From contig NZ_SJZG01000002.1 in NCBI RefSeq assembly GCF_004959775.1, forward strand, positions 434,001 to 498,000: a DNA stretch of 64,000 nucleotides. Reading direction: 5' to 3'. This DNA comes from Agromyces sp. H66 (lineage in GTDB: Bacteria; Actinomycetota; Actinomycetes; Actinomycetales; Microbacteriaceae). The position numbers and the translations under genes are program-made. Positions 16,702 to 24,802 of the stretch are shown in pieces. Within the stretch, counting starts at the first letter, position 1; every line of letters starts with the position of its first letter. Below the pieces are notes generated by a model that saw only the letters and a list, made by a program, of their open reading frames with translations, was not told where the DNA came from and did not search any database.

Positions 16702-16770
16702 AGCTTAGCGATCAGCCGGCAGCGAAATCCCGGCACGTCAAAGCGGATCCAGAGGTTCCGCCCGTAGCGT
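16702..16770. promoter_or_regulatory. Divergent leaderless promoters, MBL hydrolase / alarmone synthetase
   Basis: Minus -10 TAAGCT at 16702-16707 (7 nt before ATG 16694). Plus -10 TAGCGT at 16765-16770 (7 nt before GTG 16778). Confidence 0.6.
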
Positions 16771-16777
16771 GGTCTGC

Positions 16778-17527
16778 GTGACCCCGCTCGACGGCAACCC
16801 GGCGACCCGGCGCGGCGACGCGCCCCACCTGCTCACGGCGCGCGCACAGCGCACCCTCGAGGCGATCGACGGCCGCACACTCGACGAGATGCGCGCCCTC
16901 CGCGACGAGACCGAGCGCTTCATGCTGCGCTACAAGTTCGGCATGGACGAGGTCATCACGAAGCTGTCCATCCTCCGCGAGGAGTTCAGCCTGAATCACG
17001 ACTACAACCCGATCGAGCACATCTCGAGTCGGCTCAAGAGCCTCGACAGCGTCATCGCGAAGATGCAGCGCAAGGGCATCGAGCCGACCTTCGACTCGAT
17101 CCGCGAGACCATCACCGACATCGCGGGCGTGCGGGTGACGGTCAGCTTCGTCACCGACGCCTACCGCCTGGCCGAGCTGCTCACGGCCCAACGCGACATC
17201 CGGGTGCTGAAGACGAAGGACTACATCGCCGAGCCGAAGGAGAACGGCTACCAGAGCCTGCACCTCATCGTCGAGGTGCCGGTCTTCCTCTCGACCGGCG
17301 CGCACCCGGTGTCCGTCGAGGTGCAGATCCGCACGATCGCGATGGACTTCTGGGCGAGCCTCGAGCACAAGATCTACTACAAGTACGATCGGCGAGTGCC
17401 GGTGGAGCTGCTCGAGGAGTTGACGGATGCCGCGCACACGGCCGCCGAGCTCGACGCGCGCATGGAGCGGCTGCACCGTCAGCTGCACGGCGCCCCGGCG
17501 CACGAACGCGGGCGCGTCGCGATCTGA
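16778..17527 (+). CDS. Small alarmone synthetase (RelA/SpoT synthetase domain only)
   Basis: A 249-aa single-domain (p)ppGpp synthetase. It transfers pyrophosphate from ATP to GDP/GTP. Key blocks are 'HDYNPIEHISSRLKSLDSV', 'DIAGVRVTVSFVTDAYRLAE', the synthetase loop 'YIAEPKENGYQSLHLIVEVP' and 'VEVQIRTIAMDFWASLEHK'. No HD hydrolase, TGS or ACT domain is present, matching RelQ/RelP-type enzymes. GTG 16778 is 7 nt from TAGCGT. An upstream in-frame GTG at 16769 falls within that promoter. Confidence 0.92.
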   Translation: MTPLDGNPATRRGDAPHLLTARAQRTLEAIDGRTLDEMRALRDETERFMLRYKFGMDEVITKLSILREEFSLNHDYNPIEHISSRLKSLDSVIAKMQRKGIEPTFDSIRETITDIAGVRVTVSFVTDAYRLAELLTAQRDIRVLKTKDYIAEPKENGYQSLHLIVEVPVFLSTGAHPVSVEVQIRTIAMDFWASLEHKIYYKYDRRVPVELLEELTDAAHTAAELDARMERLHRQLHGAPAHERGRVAI

Positions 17528-17549
17528 CGCGCGGCGCGCAGGCGTCGGC

Positions 17550-18230
17550 TCAGCCGATCGCCGCGAACGCCCGGCGACCGACCTCGGTCACGCGCAGCGA
17601 GCGATCCCCCGGCACGCGCGCCACCCAGCCCTCGGCGATCAGGGTCTCGAGCAGGTGGGCGCCCAGGCGGCCGGCGATGTGCGGGCGGCGTTCGGTCCAG
17701 TCGAGGCATCCGCGCACCACCGGCCTGCGGCCGTCGGCCGCCTCGACCTCGCGCAGCCGGAGCCGCTCGGCGAGCGCGCCGTCGAGACGGCGGAGACGAC
17801 CCGGCTCCCCCGGCTCGAGCGGCGCGATGGCATCCTCGGCGACGAGCGCGTCGGCCAGCCGCAGGGCGACGCGGCCCGCGAGGTGGTCGTAGCACGACCG
17901 TGCCTCGGCGAGCCGTTGCGCGGTGGCGGACTGCCGGTACGAGGTGACGGGTTGTTGCGGCGCGATCCGCTGCAGCGCCTCAACGGCGTCGGCCACCTCG
18001 GGTCGGGCGAGCGCGAAGTAGCGGTGCCGGCCGATGCGGCGATCGGTCACGAGCCCGCCCTCGACGAGCTGGGCGAGGTGGGCGCTCGCGGTCGGCGCCT
18101 TCACCCCGGCGACGGCCGCCAGCTCGCTCGCCGGCAGCGAGCGGCCGTCGAGGAGGGCGACGAGCATGGCGGCTCGGGCCGGCTCCCCCATCAGCCGGGC
18201 CGGTGTCGCGAGGTCGGCATCTCCGTGCAT
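17550..18230 (-). CDS. ArsR-type winged-helix regulator
   Basis: A 226-aa regulator with an N-terminal ArsR-like helix-turn-helix ('LMGEPARAAMLVALLDGRSL', 'GVKAPTASAHLAQLVEGGLV', wing 'RRIGRHRYFAL'). The C-terminal half resembles a second wHTH-like domain and has two Cys residues ('EARSCYDHLAGRV', 'VRGCLDWTERRPH'), which might sense metal or redox. ATG 18230 lies 6 nt from TATCGT (18237-18242). It is divergent from the P450-like/PEP-mutase pair, its probable target. Confidence 0.88.
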   Translation of the reverse strand: MHGDADLATPARLMGEPARAAMLVALLDGRSLPASELAAVAGVKAPTASAHLAQLVEGGLVTDRRIGRHRYFALARPEVADAVEALQRIAPQQPVTSYRQSATAQRLAEARSCYDHLAGRVALRLADALVAEDAIAPLEPGEPGRLRRLDGALAERLRLREVEAADGRRPVVRGCLDWTERRPHIAGRLGAHLLETLIAEGWVARVPGDRSLRVTEVGRRAFAAIG

Positions 18231-18236
18231 GGCTCC

Positions 18237-18288
18237 ACGATAGGCCGAGCACGGTTCGTCGGGCATCGAATCGTCCCGCGCATACCGT
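18237..18288. promoter_or_regulatory. Divergent leaderless promoters, ArsR-type gene / P450-like gene
   Basis: Minus -10 TATCGT at 18237-18242 serves ATG 18230. Plus -10 TACCGT at 18283-18288 serves ATG 18295. Both have 6-nt spacing, leaving about 40 bp between them for an operator. Confidence 0.6.
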
Positions 18289-18294
18289 CGAGGC

Positions 18295-19074
18295 ATGACC
18301 GATGTGATCGAACGCCACGACGTCGAACGAATCCTCGCCGACCCCGCCTCGCTGGTTCCCGAAGCGGATGCCGCGGCGGCCCGCCCGGCCGACCGGTTCC
18401 GCGCCCGGGCCTCGCGGTTCGTGAACGGCGAGGTCCACGCCGCGCGCCGGCGGCGCCTCGAGGAGTTCCTCGCGACGCTCGACGTGGACGCCCTCGCGCA
18501 CGCCGCCGCCACGCGCGCGAGCGCCCTCGCGCACGCGGGGGCCGACTCGGTCGCCGTGCAGGTGCCCGTCGCGTGCCTGGCCGAGCAGCTCGGCTTCGCC
18601 GGCCCCGACGCCACGCCCGCCCTCGTGGCCGTGCTCGCCGGCCACTATCCGACCGGCGGGCCGTCGGACCGCGCCGACGCGGCCCTCGTGCGGCTCCTCG
18701 CCGCGGCACCTCCGCCGGGCCGGCGCGAGCATCGCGACGACGCCGTGCTGCGGGTGCAGCTCCTCGTGCAGGCGTGCGCGGCGACCGCCGCACTCATCAC
18801 GGCCGCGCTGCGGCATCCAGGCGCCGCGGACGACGCCGTTCCCACCCTGGAACTGCTCGAGCGCGTCCTGCGCGAGACGCCGCCCGTACCGACCACGCGA
18901 CGCATCGGCCCCGACGGCGGCGAACTCGTGCTGCACCTCGGCGGACCCGATCGCGGCGCATCGCCGGCCGGACCGCGCATCCTCGCGTTCGGCGCGGGCG
19001 CCAGGTCGTGCCCGGCGCCGGCGCCGGCGCTCGCCATCGCGGCCGCCGTCGTGGACGGATTGCGCGCATGCTGA
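18295..19074 (+). CDS. Short, degenerate cytochrome P450-like protein
   Basis: A 259-aa protein with the order of P450 landmarks but about 150 residues shorter than a bacterial P450. It has a C-helix-like 'VNGEVHAARRRRLEEFL', an I-helix-like 'QACAATAALITAALRHP', a K-helix region 'LLERVLRETPPVPTTRR', and the haem-ligand loop 'FGAGARSCPAP' with the Cys retained. The Glu of the ExxR motif appears replaced by Arg (R-V-L-R), so oxygenase activity is doubtful. It is overlapped at the 3' end by the PEP-mutase-family gene (7 bp). It is divergent from an ArsR-type regulator. Confidence 0.7.
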   Translation: MTDVIERHDVERILADPASLVPEADAAAARPADRFRARASRFVNGEVHAARRRRLEEFLATLDVDALAHAAATRASALAHAGADSVAVQVPVACLAEQLGFAGPDATPALVAVLAGHYPTGGPSDRADAALVRLLAAAPPPGRREHRDDAVLRVQLLVQACAATAALITAALRHPGAADDAVPTLELLERVLRETPPVPTTRRIGPDGGELVLHLGGPDRGASPAGPRILAFGAGARSCPAPAPALAIAAAVVDGLRAC

Positions 19075-19847
19075 CGCCGGCCGGGTTCCGTGCACTCCAC
19101 CGGGCGGGCGACCCGCTCGTGCTCCCGAACGCGTGGGACCTCGCCTCGGCGAGGTGGCTGCGTGGCGCGGGCCACCCGGTCGTCGGCACCACGAGCCTCG
19201 GGGTGGCCTACGCCTCGGGCAAGCCCGACGGTGCGGGTGCGACCGCCGCCGAGACGTTCGATCTCGCGGCCCGGCTCACGGCGGCGGGGATCACGGTGAC
19301 CGTCGACCTGGAGGCGGGCTTCTCCGACGAGGTCGGCCGCTACGCCGCACGGCTCGCGCGTCTCGGCGTCGTCGGGGTCAACGTCGAGGACTCCGATGCC
19401 GAGGGCCGGCTCGTCGACCCCGATGTCGCGGCGGCGAAGGTCCGGACGATCGCGACGGCCGCACCCGAGCTCTACCTGAACGCGCGCACCGATCCGTTCT
19501 GGATCGGCGGAGACGCGGATGCCCCACGCCGCACCCTGGAGGCGGTCGACCGCGCGCACCGGTACCTCGCGGCCGGCGCGACGGGCGTGTTCGTGCCCGG
19601 CGTGATCCCGCTCGACGTCGTCGCGCGGCTCGCTCGGGACATCCCGGCGCCGCTGAACGTGCTCGTGCAGCCCGGCACGGCCGTGCGCGACCTCGCGGCG
19701 GCGGGCGTCGCGCGCATCAGCACGGGCTCGCTGCTGTTCCGCGTCGCCCTCGGCGCGATGACGGCGGCGTTCGACGAGATCCGCGATGGCACCTTCGCAC
19801 CGGATGCCGCGACGCCGAGCTATGCGGAGGTCGTGCGTGGAACCTGA
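19068..19847 (+). CDS. Isocitrate lyase / PEP-mutase family protein
   Basis: A 259-aa (beta/alpha)8 enzyme of the PEP mutase/ICL superfamily. Signatures are 'LVLPNAWDLASARWLRGAG', 'TVDLEAGFSDEVGRYAARL', 'VGVNVEDSDAEGRLVDPD' and 'LYLNARTDPFW'. It probably cleaves or forms C-C or C-P bonds of a 2-oxo acid. It lacks the ICL 'KKCGH' loop, so oxaloacetate-decarboxylase or methylisocitrate-lyase-like roles are equally possible. ATG 19068 lies inside the end of the P450-like gene, implying coupling. Confidence 0.88.
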   Translation: MLTPAGFRALHRAGDPLVLPNAWDLASARWLRGAGHPVVGTTSLGVAYASGKPDGAGATAAETFDLAARLTAAGITVTVDLEAGFSDEVGRYAARLARLGVVGVNVEDSDAEGRLVDPDVAAAKVRTIATAAPELYLNARTDPFWIGGDADAPRRTLEAVDRAHRYLAAGATGVFVPGVIPLDVVARLARDIPAPLNVLVQPGTAVRDLAAAGVARISTGSLLFRVALGAMTAAFDEIRDGTFAPDAATPSYAEVVRGT

Positions 19848-19874
19848 CACCGCGGCATCGGACGCGGCATCCGC

Positions 19875-20897
19875 TCAGTCGGGGTTGCGCGCCCGGCTGG
19901 GCTGCACGCGCATGGGCTCACCCGGCATCTTCGGGAAGTCGGGCGGGAAGGGCAGCTCACCGAGGCCGGCGTCGAGGTCGCGCTGCCACCATTCGAGCAG
20001 CGTGTCGAGCCGGCCCGGGCGGTCGTGCATGCCTGCCCACGGATCGCCGGACTCGCGCAGCCGCTCCGGCACGGTGCGGATCGTGTATCGCGCCGGGTCG
20101 GCGTCGTCGAGCTCGTCCCACGCGAGCGGGCACGACACCGGCGCGTGCGGCAGCGGCCGCGGGCTGTAGGCGCCCGCCATGGTGCGGTCGCGGTTGGCCT
20201 GGTTGTAGTCGATGAAGATGCGGTCGCCGCGCTCCTCCTTCCACCACGCGGTGGTGAGCTCGTCGGGCATGCGCCGCTCGAGCTCACGCGCGAGCGCGAT
20301 CACCGCGTGCCGCACGTCGAGGAACTCGTGCTCGGGCTCGATGGGCGCGAACACGTGGATGCCCCGATTGCCCGAGGTCTTCACGTATCCGGTGAGCCCG
20401 ACCTCGCCGAGCAGGTCGCGCAGGGCGTGCGCGGCCGGGATCGCGTGGGCGAATCCGGTGCCGGGCTGCGGGTCGAGGTCGACGCGGAGCTGGTCGGGGT
20501 TGTCGGTGTCGCCGGCCCGCGACGCCCAGGGGTGGAACACGACGGTGTTCATCTGCGCGGCCCACACCGCGCCGGCGGGCTCGTCGAGCACGAGCTGCGG
20601 ATGCCTCCGGCCGCTCGGGTACGTGACAGTGACCGATCGCACCCACTCGGGCGCCCCCTTCGGCGGGTTCTTCGAGAAGAACTGCTCGCCGTCGACGCCC
20701 TCGGGGAATCGTTGCAGCGAGACGGGACGATCGCCGTTCGCGGCGATGAAGGCGTCGCCCACGGCCACGAGATACTCGGCGAGCTCGAGCTTCGTGATGC
20801 CGACCTCGGGCCAGATCACCCGCGTCGGCGAGGAGATCCGCACGTCGCGAACGCCGTGCGGACCCGGGATGGAGAGCGTTGTTGCGGCACCGGCCAT
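19875..20897 (-). CDS. Standalone LigD-type primase-polymerase (AEP) domain
   Basis: A 340-aa archaeo-eukaryotic-primase-type polymerase like the POL domain of bacterial NHEJ LigD. Metal-binding Asp residues are in 'LRVDLDPQPGTGF', with 'YVKTSGNRGIHVFAPIEPEH' and 'IFIDYNQANRDRTMAGAYS' also present. No ligase or nuclease domain is attached, and no Ku or ligase gene lies in the window. ATG 20897 is 6 nt from TAGCGT (20904-20909). It may assist end-joining or have a separate gap-filling role. Confidence 0.9.
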   Translation of the reverse strand: MAGAATTLSIPGPHGVRDVRISSPTRVIWPEVGITKLELAEYLVAVGDAFIAANGDRPVSLQRFPEGVDGEQFFSKNPPKGAPEWVRSVTVTYPSGRRHPQLVLDEPAGAVWAAQMNTVVFHPWASRAGDTDNPDQLRVDLDPQPGTGFAHAIPAAHALRDLLGEVGLTGYVKTSGNRGIHVFAPIEPEHEFLDVRHAVIALARELERRMPDELTTAWWKEERGDRIFIDYNQANRDRTMAGAYSPRPLPHAPVSCPLAWDELDDADPARYTIRTVPERLRESGDPWAGMHDRPGRLDTLLEWWQRDLDAGLGELPFPPDFPKMPGEPMRVQPSRARNPD

Positions 20898-20977
20898 GGT
20901 GCGACGCTACCCCCTCCCCCCGACGACGGCTCGACGGCCGCGCGGAGCGAGCGGCCGGCGTCCGACGCGCGGTGGCG

Positions 20978-21250
20978 TCACACGGTGGCGTAACGCCGCG
21001 CGGCGCGTGCGCGCGCCTTCGCCGCCTCGACCTCGCGGTCCTTCGGCGGGGCCGTGGTGACGAGGTCGTCGAGGAGGTGCTGGGTGACGTGCGCGACCTC
21101 GGCGACGGCGCGTTCGAACGCGGCCTGGTTCGCCTTCGACGGTTTCGTGGAGCCGCTCACCTTGCGCACGTACTGGAGGGCCGCCGCGTACACCTCGTCG
21201 CTCGTCGCCGCCGGTTCGAAGTTGTGGAGGGGGTGGATGTTCCTGCACAT
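20978..21250 (-). CDS. DUF2277 protein
   Basis: A 90-aa small protein of the DUF2277 family. The N-terminus 'MCRNIHPLHNFEPAATSDEV' and 'ALQYVRKVSGSTKPSKANQA' match the family core. The function is unknown. ATG 21250 is 7 nt from TAGGCT (21258-21263), so it is probably a leaderless single gene. Confidence 0.88.
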   Translation of the reverse strand: MCRNIHPLHNFEPAATSDEVYAAALQYVRKVSGSTKPSKANQAAFERAVAEVAHVTQHLLDDLVTTAPPKDREVEAAKARARAARRYATV

Positions 21251-21260
21251 AGCACGAAGC

Positions 21261-22034
21261 CTAGCCCCGCACCCGTGAGGGTGTCTCGTTTCCCGGCACC
21301 AGTCGGAACGCGGGAAGGCCCCTGCGCCGGATCAACCACTCGACGACCACGAGGTTCGGCAGCCACGAGAGGAACGGCACCACGGCGTAGGCGTTCGCGA
21401 ACGCCGCCTCGAGGTCGAAGGGCCCGCCGGGCAGCGCCTGCGCGCCGATGAGCGCGCCGAGCCAGAGCCGAAGGGTCACGGCGGCGTAGGTGAGCGCGAA
21501 GTTCCGCATCATCCACGCCCGGTGGTTCGCGACATCGCCTCGCCGGATCGCCCGGTACGCGGCCGATCCGGTCGCGAGCCAGAGCACGGCGAGCGATCCG
21601 AACCCGACGAGGCCCGAGAGCCCGGCCTCGCTGAACGGCGCGATCACGAGACCTGCGACCGCCGCGATCGCGACGGCGGCGAGGTACCCTCGGCCGATCC
21701 ATCGGTGCACCGAGCGTTGCCGGTCGCGGAGCCCGCGCCAGAACTGGAACGGGCCGGCGACGAGCGCGATGCCGCCCGCCACGACGTGGGCGTAGAACGC
21801 GGCCTGCACGACCGCCGGTCGACCGTCGTACGTGCCGGCGACGCCGACGCCCGACTCCGAGAGCTCGGCGAGCGACGACGTGAGATACGGGACGACGGCG
21901 AAGGCGGCGATCGCGAGCGACGACAGCGCGACCAACGCCCAGCCCGATCGGGCGCCGACGCGGAGCGCGGGCGCGGACCCGCGACTGCGTGCGGCATCGT
22001 CGGACCGGAGCGGGCGGGAGGTTCCTGAGGTCAT
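21261..22034 (-). CDS. DUF2306 membrane protein
   Basis: A 257-aa protein with about six membrane helices. His-containing motifs ('HVVAGGIALVAGPFQFW', 'HRWIGRGYL', 'NHRAWMMRNFALTYAAV') are typical of DUF2306 and could ligate haem or metal. The function is unknown. ATG 22034 is 7 nt from TAGCGT (22042-22047), and that promoter overlaps the end of the EamA gene at 22045. Confidence 0.88.
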   Translation of the reverse strand: MTSGTSRPLRSDDAARSRGSAPALRVGARSGWALVALSSLAIAAFAVVPYLTSSLAELSESGVGVAGTYDGRPAVVQAAFYAHVVAGGIALVAGPFQFWRGLRDRQRSVHRWIGRGYLAAVAIAAVAGLVIAPFSEAGLSGLVGFGSLAVLWLATGSAAYRAIRRGDVANHRAWMMRNFALTYAAVTLRLWLGALIGAQALPGGPFDLEAAFANAYAVVPFLSWLPNLVVVEWLIRRRGLPAFRLVPGNETPSRVRG

Positions 22035-22044
22035 GCGCCTCACG

Positions 22045-22977
22045 CTAGGAGGGCTGCGACGCCCTCGGTATCGGGTGAACCCCCGGAACCGACGGCGGGT
22101 CGACACGCGCCGTCCGGCGCCGCAGTTGCCCGACGGCGACGCCGCCGACCAGGAGTCCCGCCCCGGCGAGCTCGAGCACGTTCGGCACCTCCCCGAGCAG
22201 CAGGGCCGCGGCGGTCAGGCCGACCACCGGCACGAGCAGCGCGAACGGTGAGACCATGGCCGCCGGGTACCGCCCGAGGAGCATGTTCCAGATCGTGTAG
22301 CCGACGAGCGAGGCGAAGCCGGCCGTGTACGCGACGCTCACGACCGTCTCCCAGCCGATGCTCGCGAACGCGTCGCCGACCGCCGCCGGCCCGTCGAGCG
22401 CGAGGCTCAGGGCGAGCATCGGCACGGGAACGACGAGTGCCGACCAGACGACGATGCCGAACCCGTTCGCGCCGCGCGCCGATCGCGCGACGACGTTGCC
22501 GATGCCCCAGCTCAGTCCGGCGGCGACGCACACGAGCATCGGCACGATCGCGCCGAGCCCGGTATCCGCCTCGACCCGCCCGAGGGCGACCACCCCGAGC
22601 CCGGCGACGCCGAGGAGGGCGCCGATGAGCTGCATCCGCGTCGGGCGCTCGCGCAGGGCGACGGCCGCGATCGCGAGCGTGAAGATCATCTGGCTCTGCA
22701 GCACCACGGCCGCGAGCCCCGCGGGCAGTCCGAGGTGCATGGCCGTGAAGAGCAGTCCGAACTGGCCGGCGCTCATGAACAGCCCGATGCCGACGATGAC
22801 GCGCCACGGGGCATCCGGCTTCGGGATGAAGAAGACGAGGGGCAGTGCCACGAGCGCGAACCGGAGCGCCACGAGGACGAGCGGGATCGTGTCGCGGAGG
22901 CCCACCTCGATGGCGACGAAGTTCGTGCCCCAGATGAGGGCGACGAGGAGGCCGAGCAGGAGATGTCTGGGGGTCAC
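22045..22977 (-). CDS. EamA-family (DMT superfamily) exporter
   Basis: A 310-aa transporter with ten helices in two EamA repeats ('LLLGLLVALIWGTNFVAIEV' begins the first). It probably exports an amino acid or other metabolite. The GTG start at 22977 has GGGAGG one nt upstream, a short spacing. It is divergent from a LysR regulator, the usual arrangement for inducible exporters. Confidence 0.88.
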   Translation of the reverse strand: MTPRHLLLGLLVALIWGTNFVAIEVGLRDTIPLVLVALRFALVALPLVFFIPKPDAPWRVIVGIGLFMSAGQFGLLFTAMHLGLPAGLAAVVLQSQMIFTLAIAAVALRERPTRMQLIGALLGVAGLGVVALGRVEADTGLGAIVPMLVCVAAGLSWGIGNVVARSARGANGFGIVVWSALVVPVPMLALSLALDGPAAVGDAFASIGWETVVSVAYTAGFASLVGYTIWNMLLGRYPAAMVSPFALLVPVVGLTAAALLLGEVPNVLELAGAGLLVGGVAVGQLRRRTARVDPPSVPGVHPIPRASQPS

Positions 22978-23050
22978 GCCTCCCAGCGTCGCAGCCGCCT
23001 CGATTCAGCACTAGTTCCGAATTGTTCGCATGACGATGTACGGTTGCTTC
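22978..23050. promoter_or_regulatory. Divergent EamA/lysR intergenic region
   Basis: 73 bp, AT-richer than its surroundings. TACGGT (23039-23044) lies 6 nt before lysR ATG 23051. CGAA-TTG-TTCG (23018-23028) is an inverted repeat that could be the core of a LysR site. Confidence 0.5.
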
Positions 23051-23965
23051 ATGATCGACCTGCAGGGACTGCGTGCCCTCGTCGCCGTCGACCGCGCCGG
23101 TTCGGTCGTGGCCGCGGCCGAGCAGCTGGGCTACACGCCGTCGGCGGTCTCGCAGCAGGTGAAGAAGCTCGAACGCGACCTCGACGCCGCGCTCCTCGAG
23201 CGTCGCGGCCGCGGCGTGCTCCTCACGCAGCGCGGGCGCGCACTCGCGGTCGAGGGCCGCGAGCTGCTCGACGGCCTCGAACGACTCGAGTCCCTCGGCG
23301 CGGGCACGTCGAGGGCCAGCGCGCCGCTGCGCATCGCCTCGTTCTCGACCGCGACCCGCGGGCTCATCGGCCCCGTGCTCAGGCGGCTGCACGACGAGGA
23401 TCTTGCGGTGTCCGCGACGGTCACGGGCGTCGATCCCATCGACGGCATGGAGATGGTCGCGACCGGCGTCGCCGACCTCGCGGTCGTGCACAACTGGAAC
23501 TCCGTGCCGCTCGTCACCCCTGCGCACGTGGCCACCGAGCACGTGTGCCGCGACGAGGCCGACATCGTGCTGTCGACGCGGCATCCGCTCGCCGCACTCG
23601 ACGAGATCGACCGCGCCGACCTCGTCGACGAGCGGTGGGCGAGCACCCCGCGCGGGGCCATCTGCCACGAGGCGCTCATGCGCATCTTCGCCGACCTCGG
23701 CACGGTGCCCCGCGTGGTCGCCGAGGATCCCGACTTCGGGTCGCTCATCGAGCTCGCGCGGCAGGACGTCGCGATCGCGCTGGTGCCGCGGCTCGGTCGT
23801 TCGGACCTGCCCGACGGCGTCGTCGCGCGTCCGCTCGCCGACCACAGCCAGGTCCGCGACATCAGCGTCGCGTACCGCCGCTCGATGGCCGAGAGCACCG
23901 GCATCCGCACCGCCGTGCGGCTGCTGCTCGAGGCAGGCGCCCGCATCGCGCCGACCACCGCCTGA
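23051..23965 (+). CDS. LysR-family regulator
   Basis: A 304-aa LysR protein. The N-terminal wHTH ('LRALVAVDRAGSVVAAAEQL', 'YTPSAVSQQVKKLERDLDAA') is followed by a periplasmic-binding-like effector domain. It probably regulates the divergent EamA exporter. ATG 23051 is 6 nt from TACGGT. An upstream in-frame start would include the promoter. The effector is unknown. Confidence 0.92.
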   Translation: MIDLQGLRALVAVDRAGSVVAAAEQLGYTPSAVSQQVKKLERDLDAALLERRGRGVLLTQRGRALAVEGRELLDGLERLESLGAGTSRASAPLRIASFSTATRGLIGPVLRRLHDEDLAVSATVTGVDPIDGMEMVATGVADLAVVHNWNSVPLVTPAHVATEHVCRDEADIVLSTRHPLAALDEIDRADLVDERWASTPRGAICHEALMRIFADLGTVPRVVAEDPDFGSLIELARQDVAIALVPRLGRSDLPDGVVARPLADHSQVRDISVAYRRSMAESTGIRTAVRLLLEAGARIAPTTA

Positions 23966-23995
23966 CCCCGGCCGCGCAGTCGGGCGCGTCCCCGC

Positions 23996-24502
23996 TCACA
24001 TCGACGAGCGATGCGGATCCGGAAGCGGCTGCAGCCGGAACAGGCGCACCTCCCGGCCCGAGTCGCGCTCGTAGGCACGGTATCCCGGCCACTGCGCCTC
24101 GATGCGCGCCCAGGCCTCCTCGCGGCCGTCCGCGCCGATGCGGGTCGCACGCACCGGCATCCGCCGGCCGCGCACGGTGATCGCGGCGTCGGGATGCGCG
24201 AGCAGGTTGTAGGTCCAGGCGGGATGCCGCTCCTGCGCGAACGAGGTGCCCGCGACGATCGCGCGACCGCGTCCGTCGGGGGTGTACATGAGATAGGTGT
24301 CGCGCTCCAGTCCCGTGCGCGCTCCGGTGGAATGGAGCACGAGCGAGGGCACGAGCAACCCGCTGAGCTGCACGCGACCGTCCGTCGCCCACGCCAGCAC
24401 GCGTTCGACGGGCGGCAGCAGGACGGGTCCCGCGGCCCGGAACAGCCGGGTGCGGGTGAGCGGGGCGATGACGGATCGGACGACCTGCAGCACGGTGGCC
24501 AT
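23996..24502 (-). CDS. F420-type nitroreductase/quinone reductase (DDN family)
   Basis: A 168-aa split-barrel protein of the deazaflavin-dependent nitroreductase family. Motifs are 'VPSLVLHSTGARTGLERDTY' and 'SFAQERHPAWTYNLLAHPDA'. Related mycobacterial Ddn/Fgd-type proteins use F420H2 to reduce quinones or nitroaromatics. A paralogue is at 53987-54478. ATG 24502 is 6 nt from CAGAAT. The function is inferred from the family only. Confidence 0.85.
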   Translation of the reverse strand: MATVLQVVRSVIAPLTRTRLFRAAGPVLLPPVERVLAWATDGRVQLSGLLVPSLVLHSTGARTGLERDTYLMYTPDGRGRAIVAGTSFAQERHPAWTYNLLAHPDAAITVRGRRMPVRATRIGADGREEAWARIEAQWPGYRAYERDSGREVRLFRLQPLPDPHRSSM

Positions 24503-24562
24503 CCGCCCATTCTGGCGGGCCGGATGCCACCGCGGGAAGTGCCGGCGTCCCGCCGCACCTGC

Positions 24563-24568
24563 TAGGGT
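24563..24568 (+). promoter_or_regulatory. erm: -10 box of the erm leader transcript
   Basis: TAGGGT at 24563-24568 places the transcript start near 24575, leaving about 285 nt of leader before erm. No convincing -35 is seen. Confidence 0.45.
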
Positions 24569-24627
24569 CGAACCTCGCATCAGTGGAGCAGGCCGCCGGC
24601 TCGCGGCTTCTGCGAATGGAGGGCCCC

Positions 24628-24660
24628 ATGCACGCATCTATCCGGCAGCGGACCGCCTGA
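24628..24660 (+). CDS. erm leader peptide MHASIRQRTA
   Basis: A 10-codon reading frame with a good Shine-Dalgarno (GGAGGG at 24618-24623) ahead of ATG 24628. Another in-frame ATG at 24616 would give a 14-residue version. The peptide contains Arg-Gln-Arg at residues 6-8, an R/K-x-R/K pattern known to stall macrolide-bound ribosomes in erm leader peptides. Its stop codon lies inside a hairpin (24650-24670). The role as a macrolide sensor is inferred from these features and its position before erm. Confidence 0.7.
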   Translation: MHASIRQRTA

Positions 24661-24728
24661 CGGCAGGTCCCGACCGCAGCATTCGACCCCGCTCGTCCGA
24701 CCGAGCGAACGCCGCAGCACGGCTGCGG
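24650..24728 (+). promoter_or_regulatory. Leader hairpins of the erm attenuator
   Basis: There are three stems. GGACCGCC/GGC-A-GGTCC at 24650-24670 overlaps the last leader codons. GCTCG/CGAGC occupies 24691-24706. CCGCAGC/GCTGCGG occupies 24712-24728 with a 3-nt loop. A ribosome stalled at Arg8 (24649-24651) would melt the first one. Confidence 0.55.
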
Positions 24729-24802
24729 ATCACCGCGCCCGGAACCTGTCGTCGCATTCCCCCTCACCGGGCAGTGCCGGCATCCGCTCACTCGCGCCTC
24801 CA

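Noticed and set aside
24540..24562. WhiB7-type promoter before the erm leader.
   Set aside because: The AT-rich stretch expected upstream of the -35 in WhiB7-controlled erm genes is absent. Only a TAGGGT -10 is seen.
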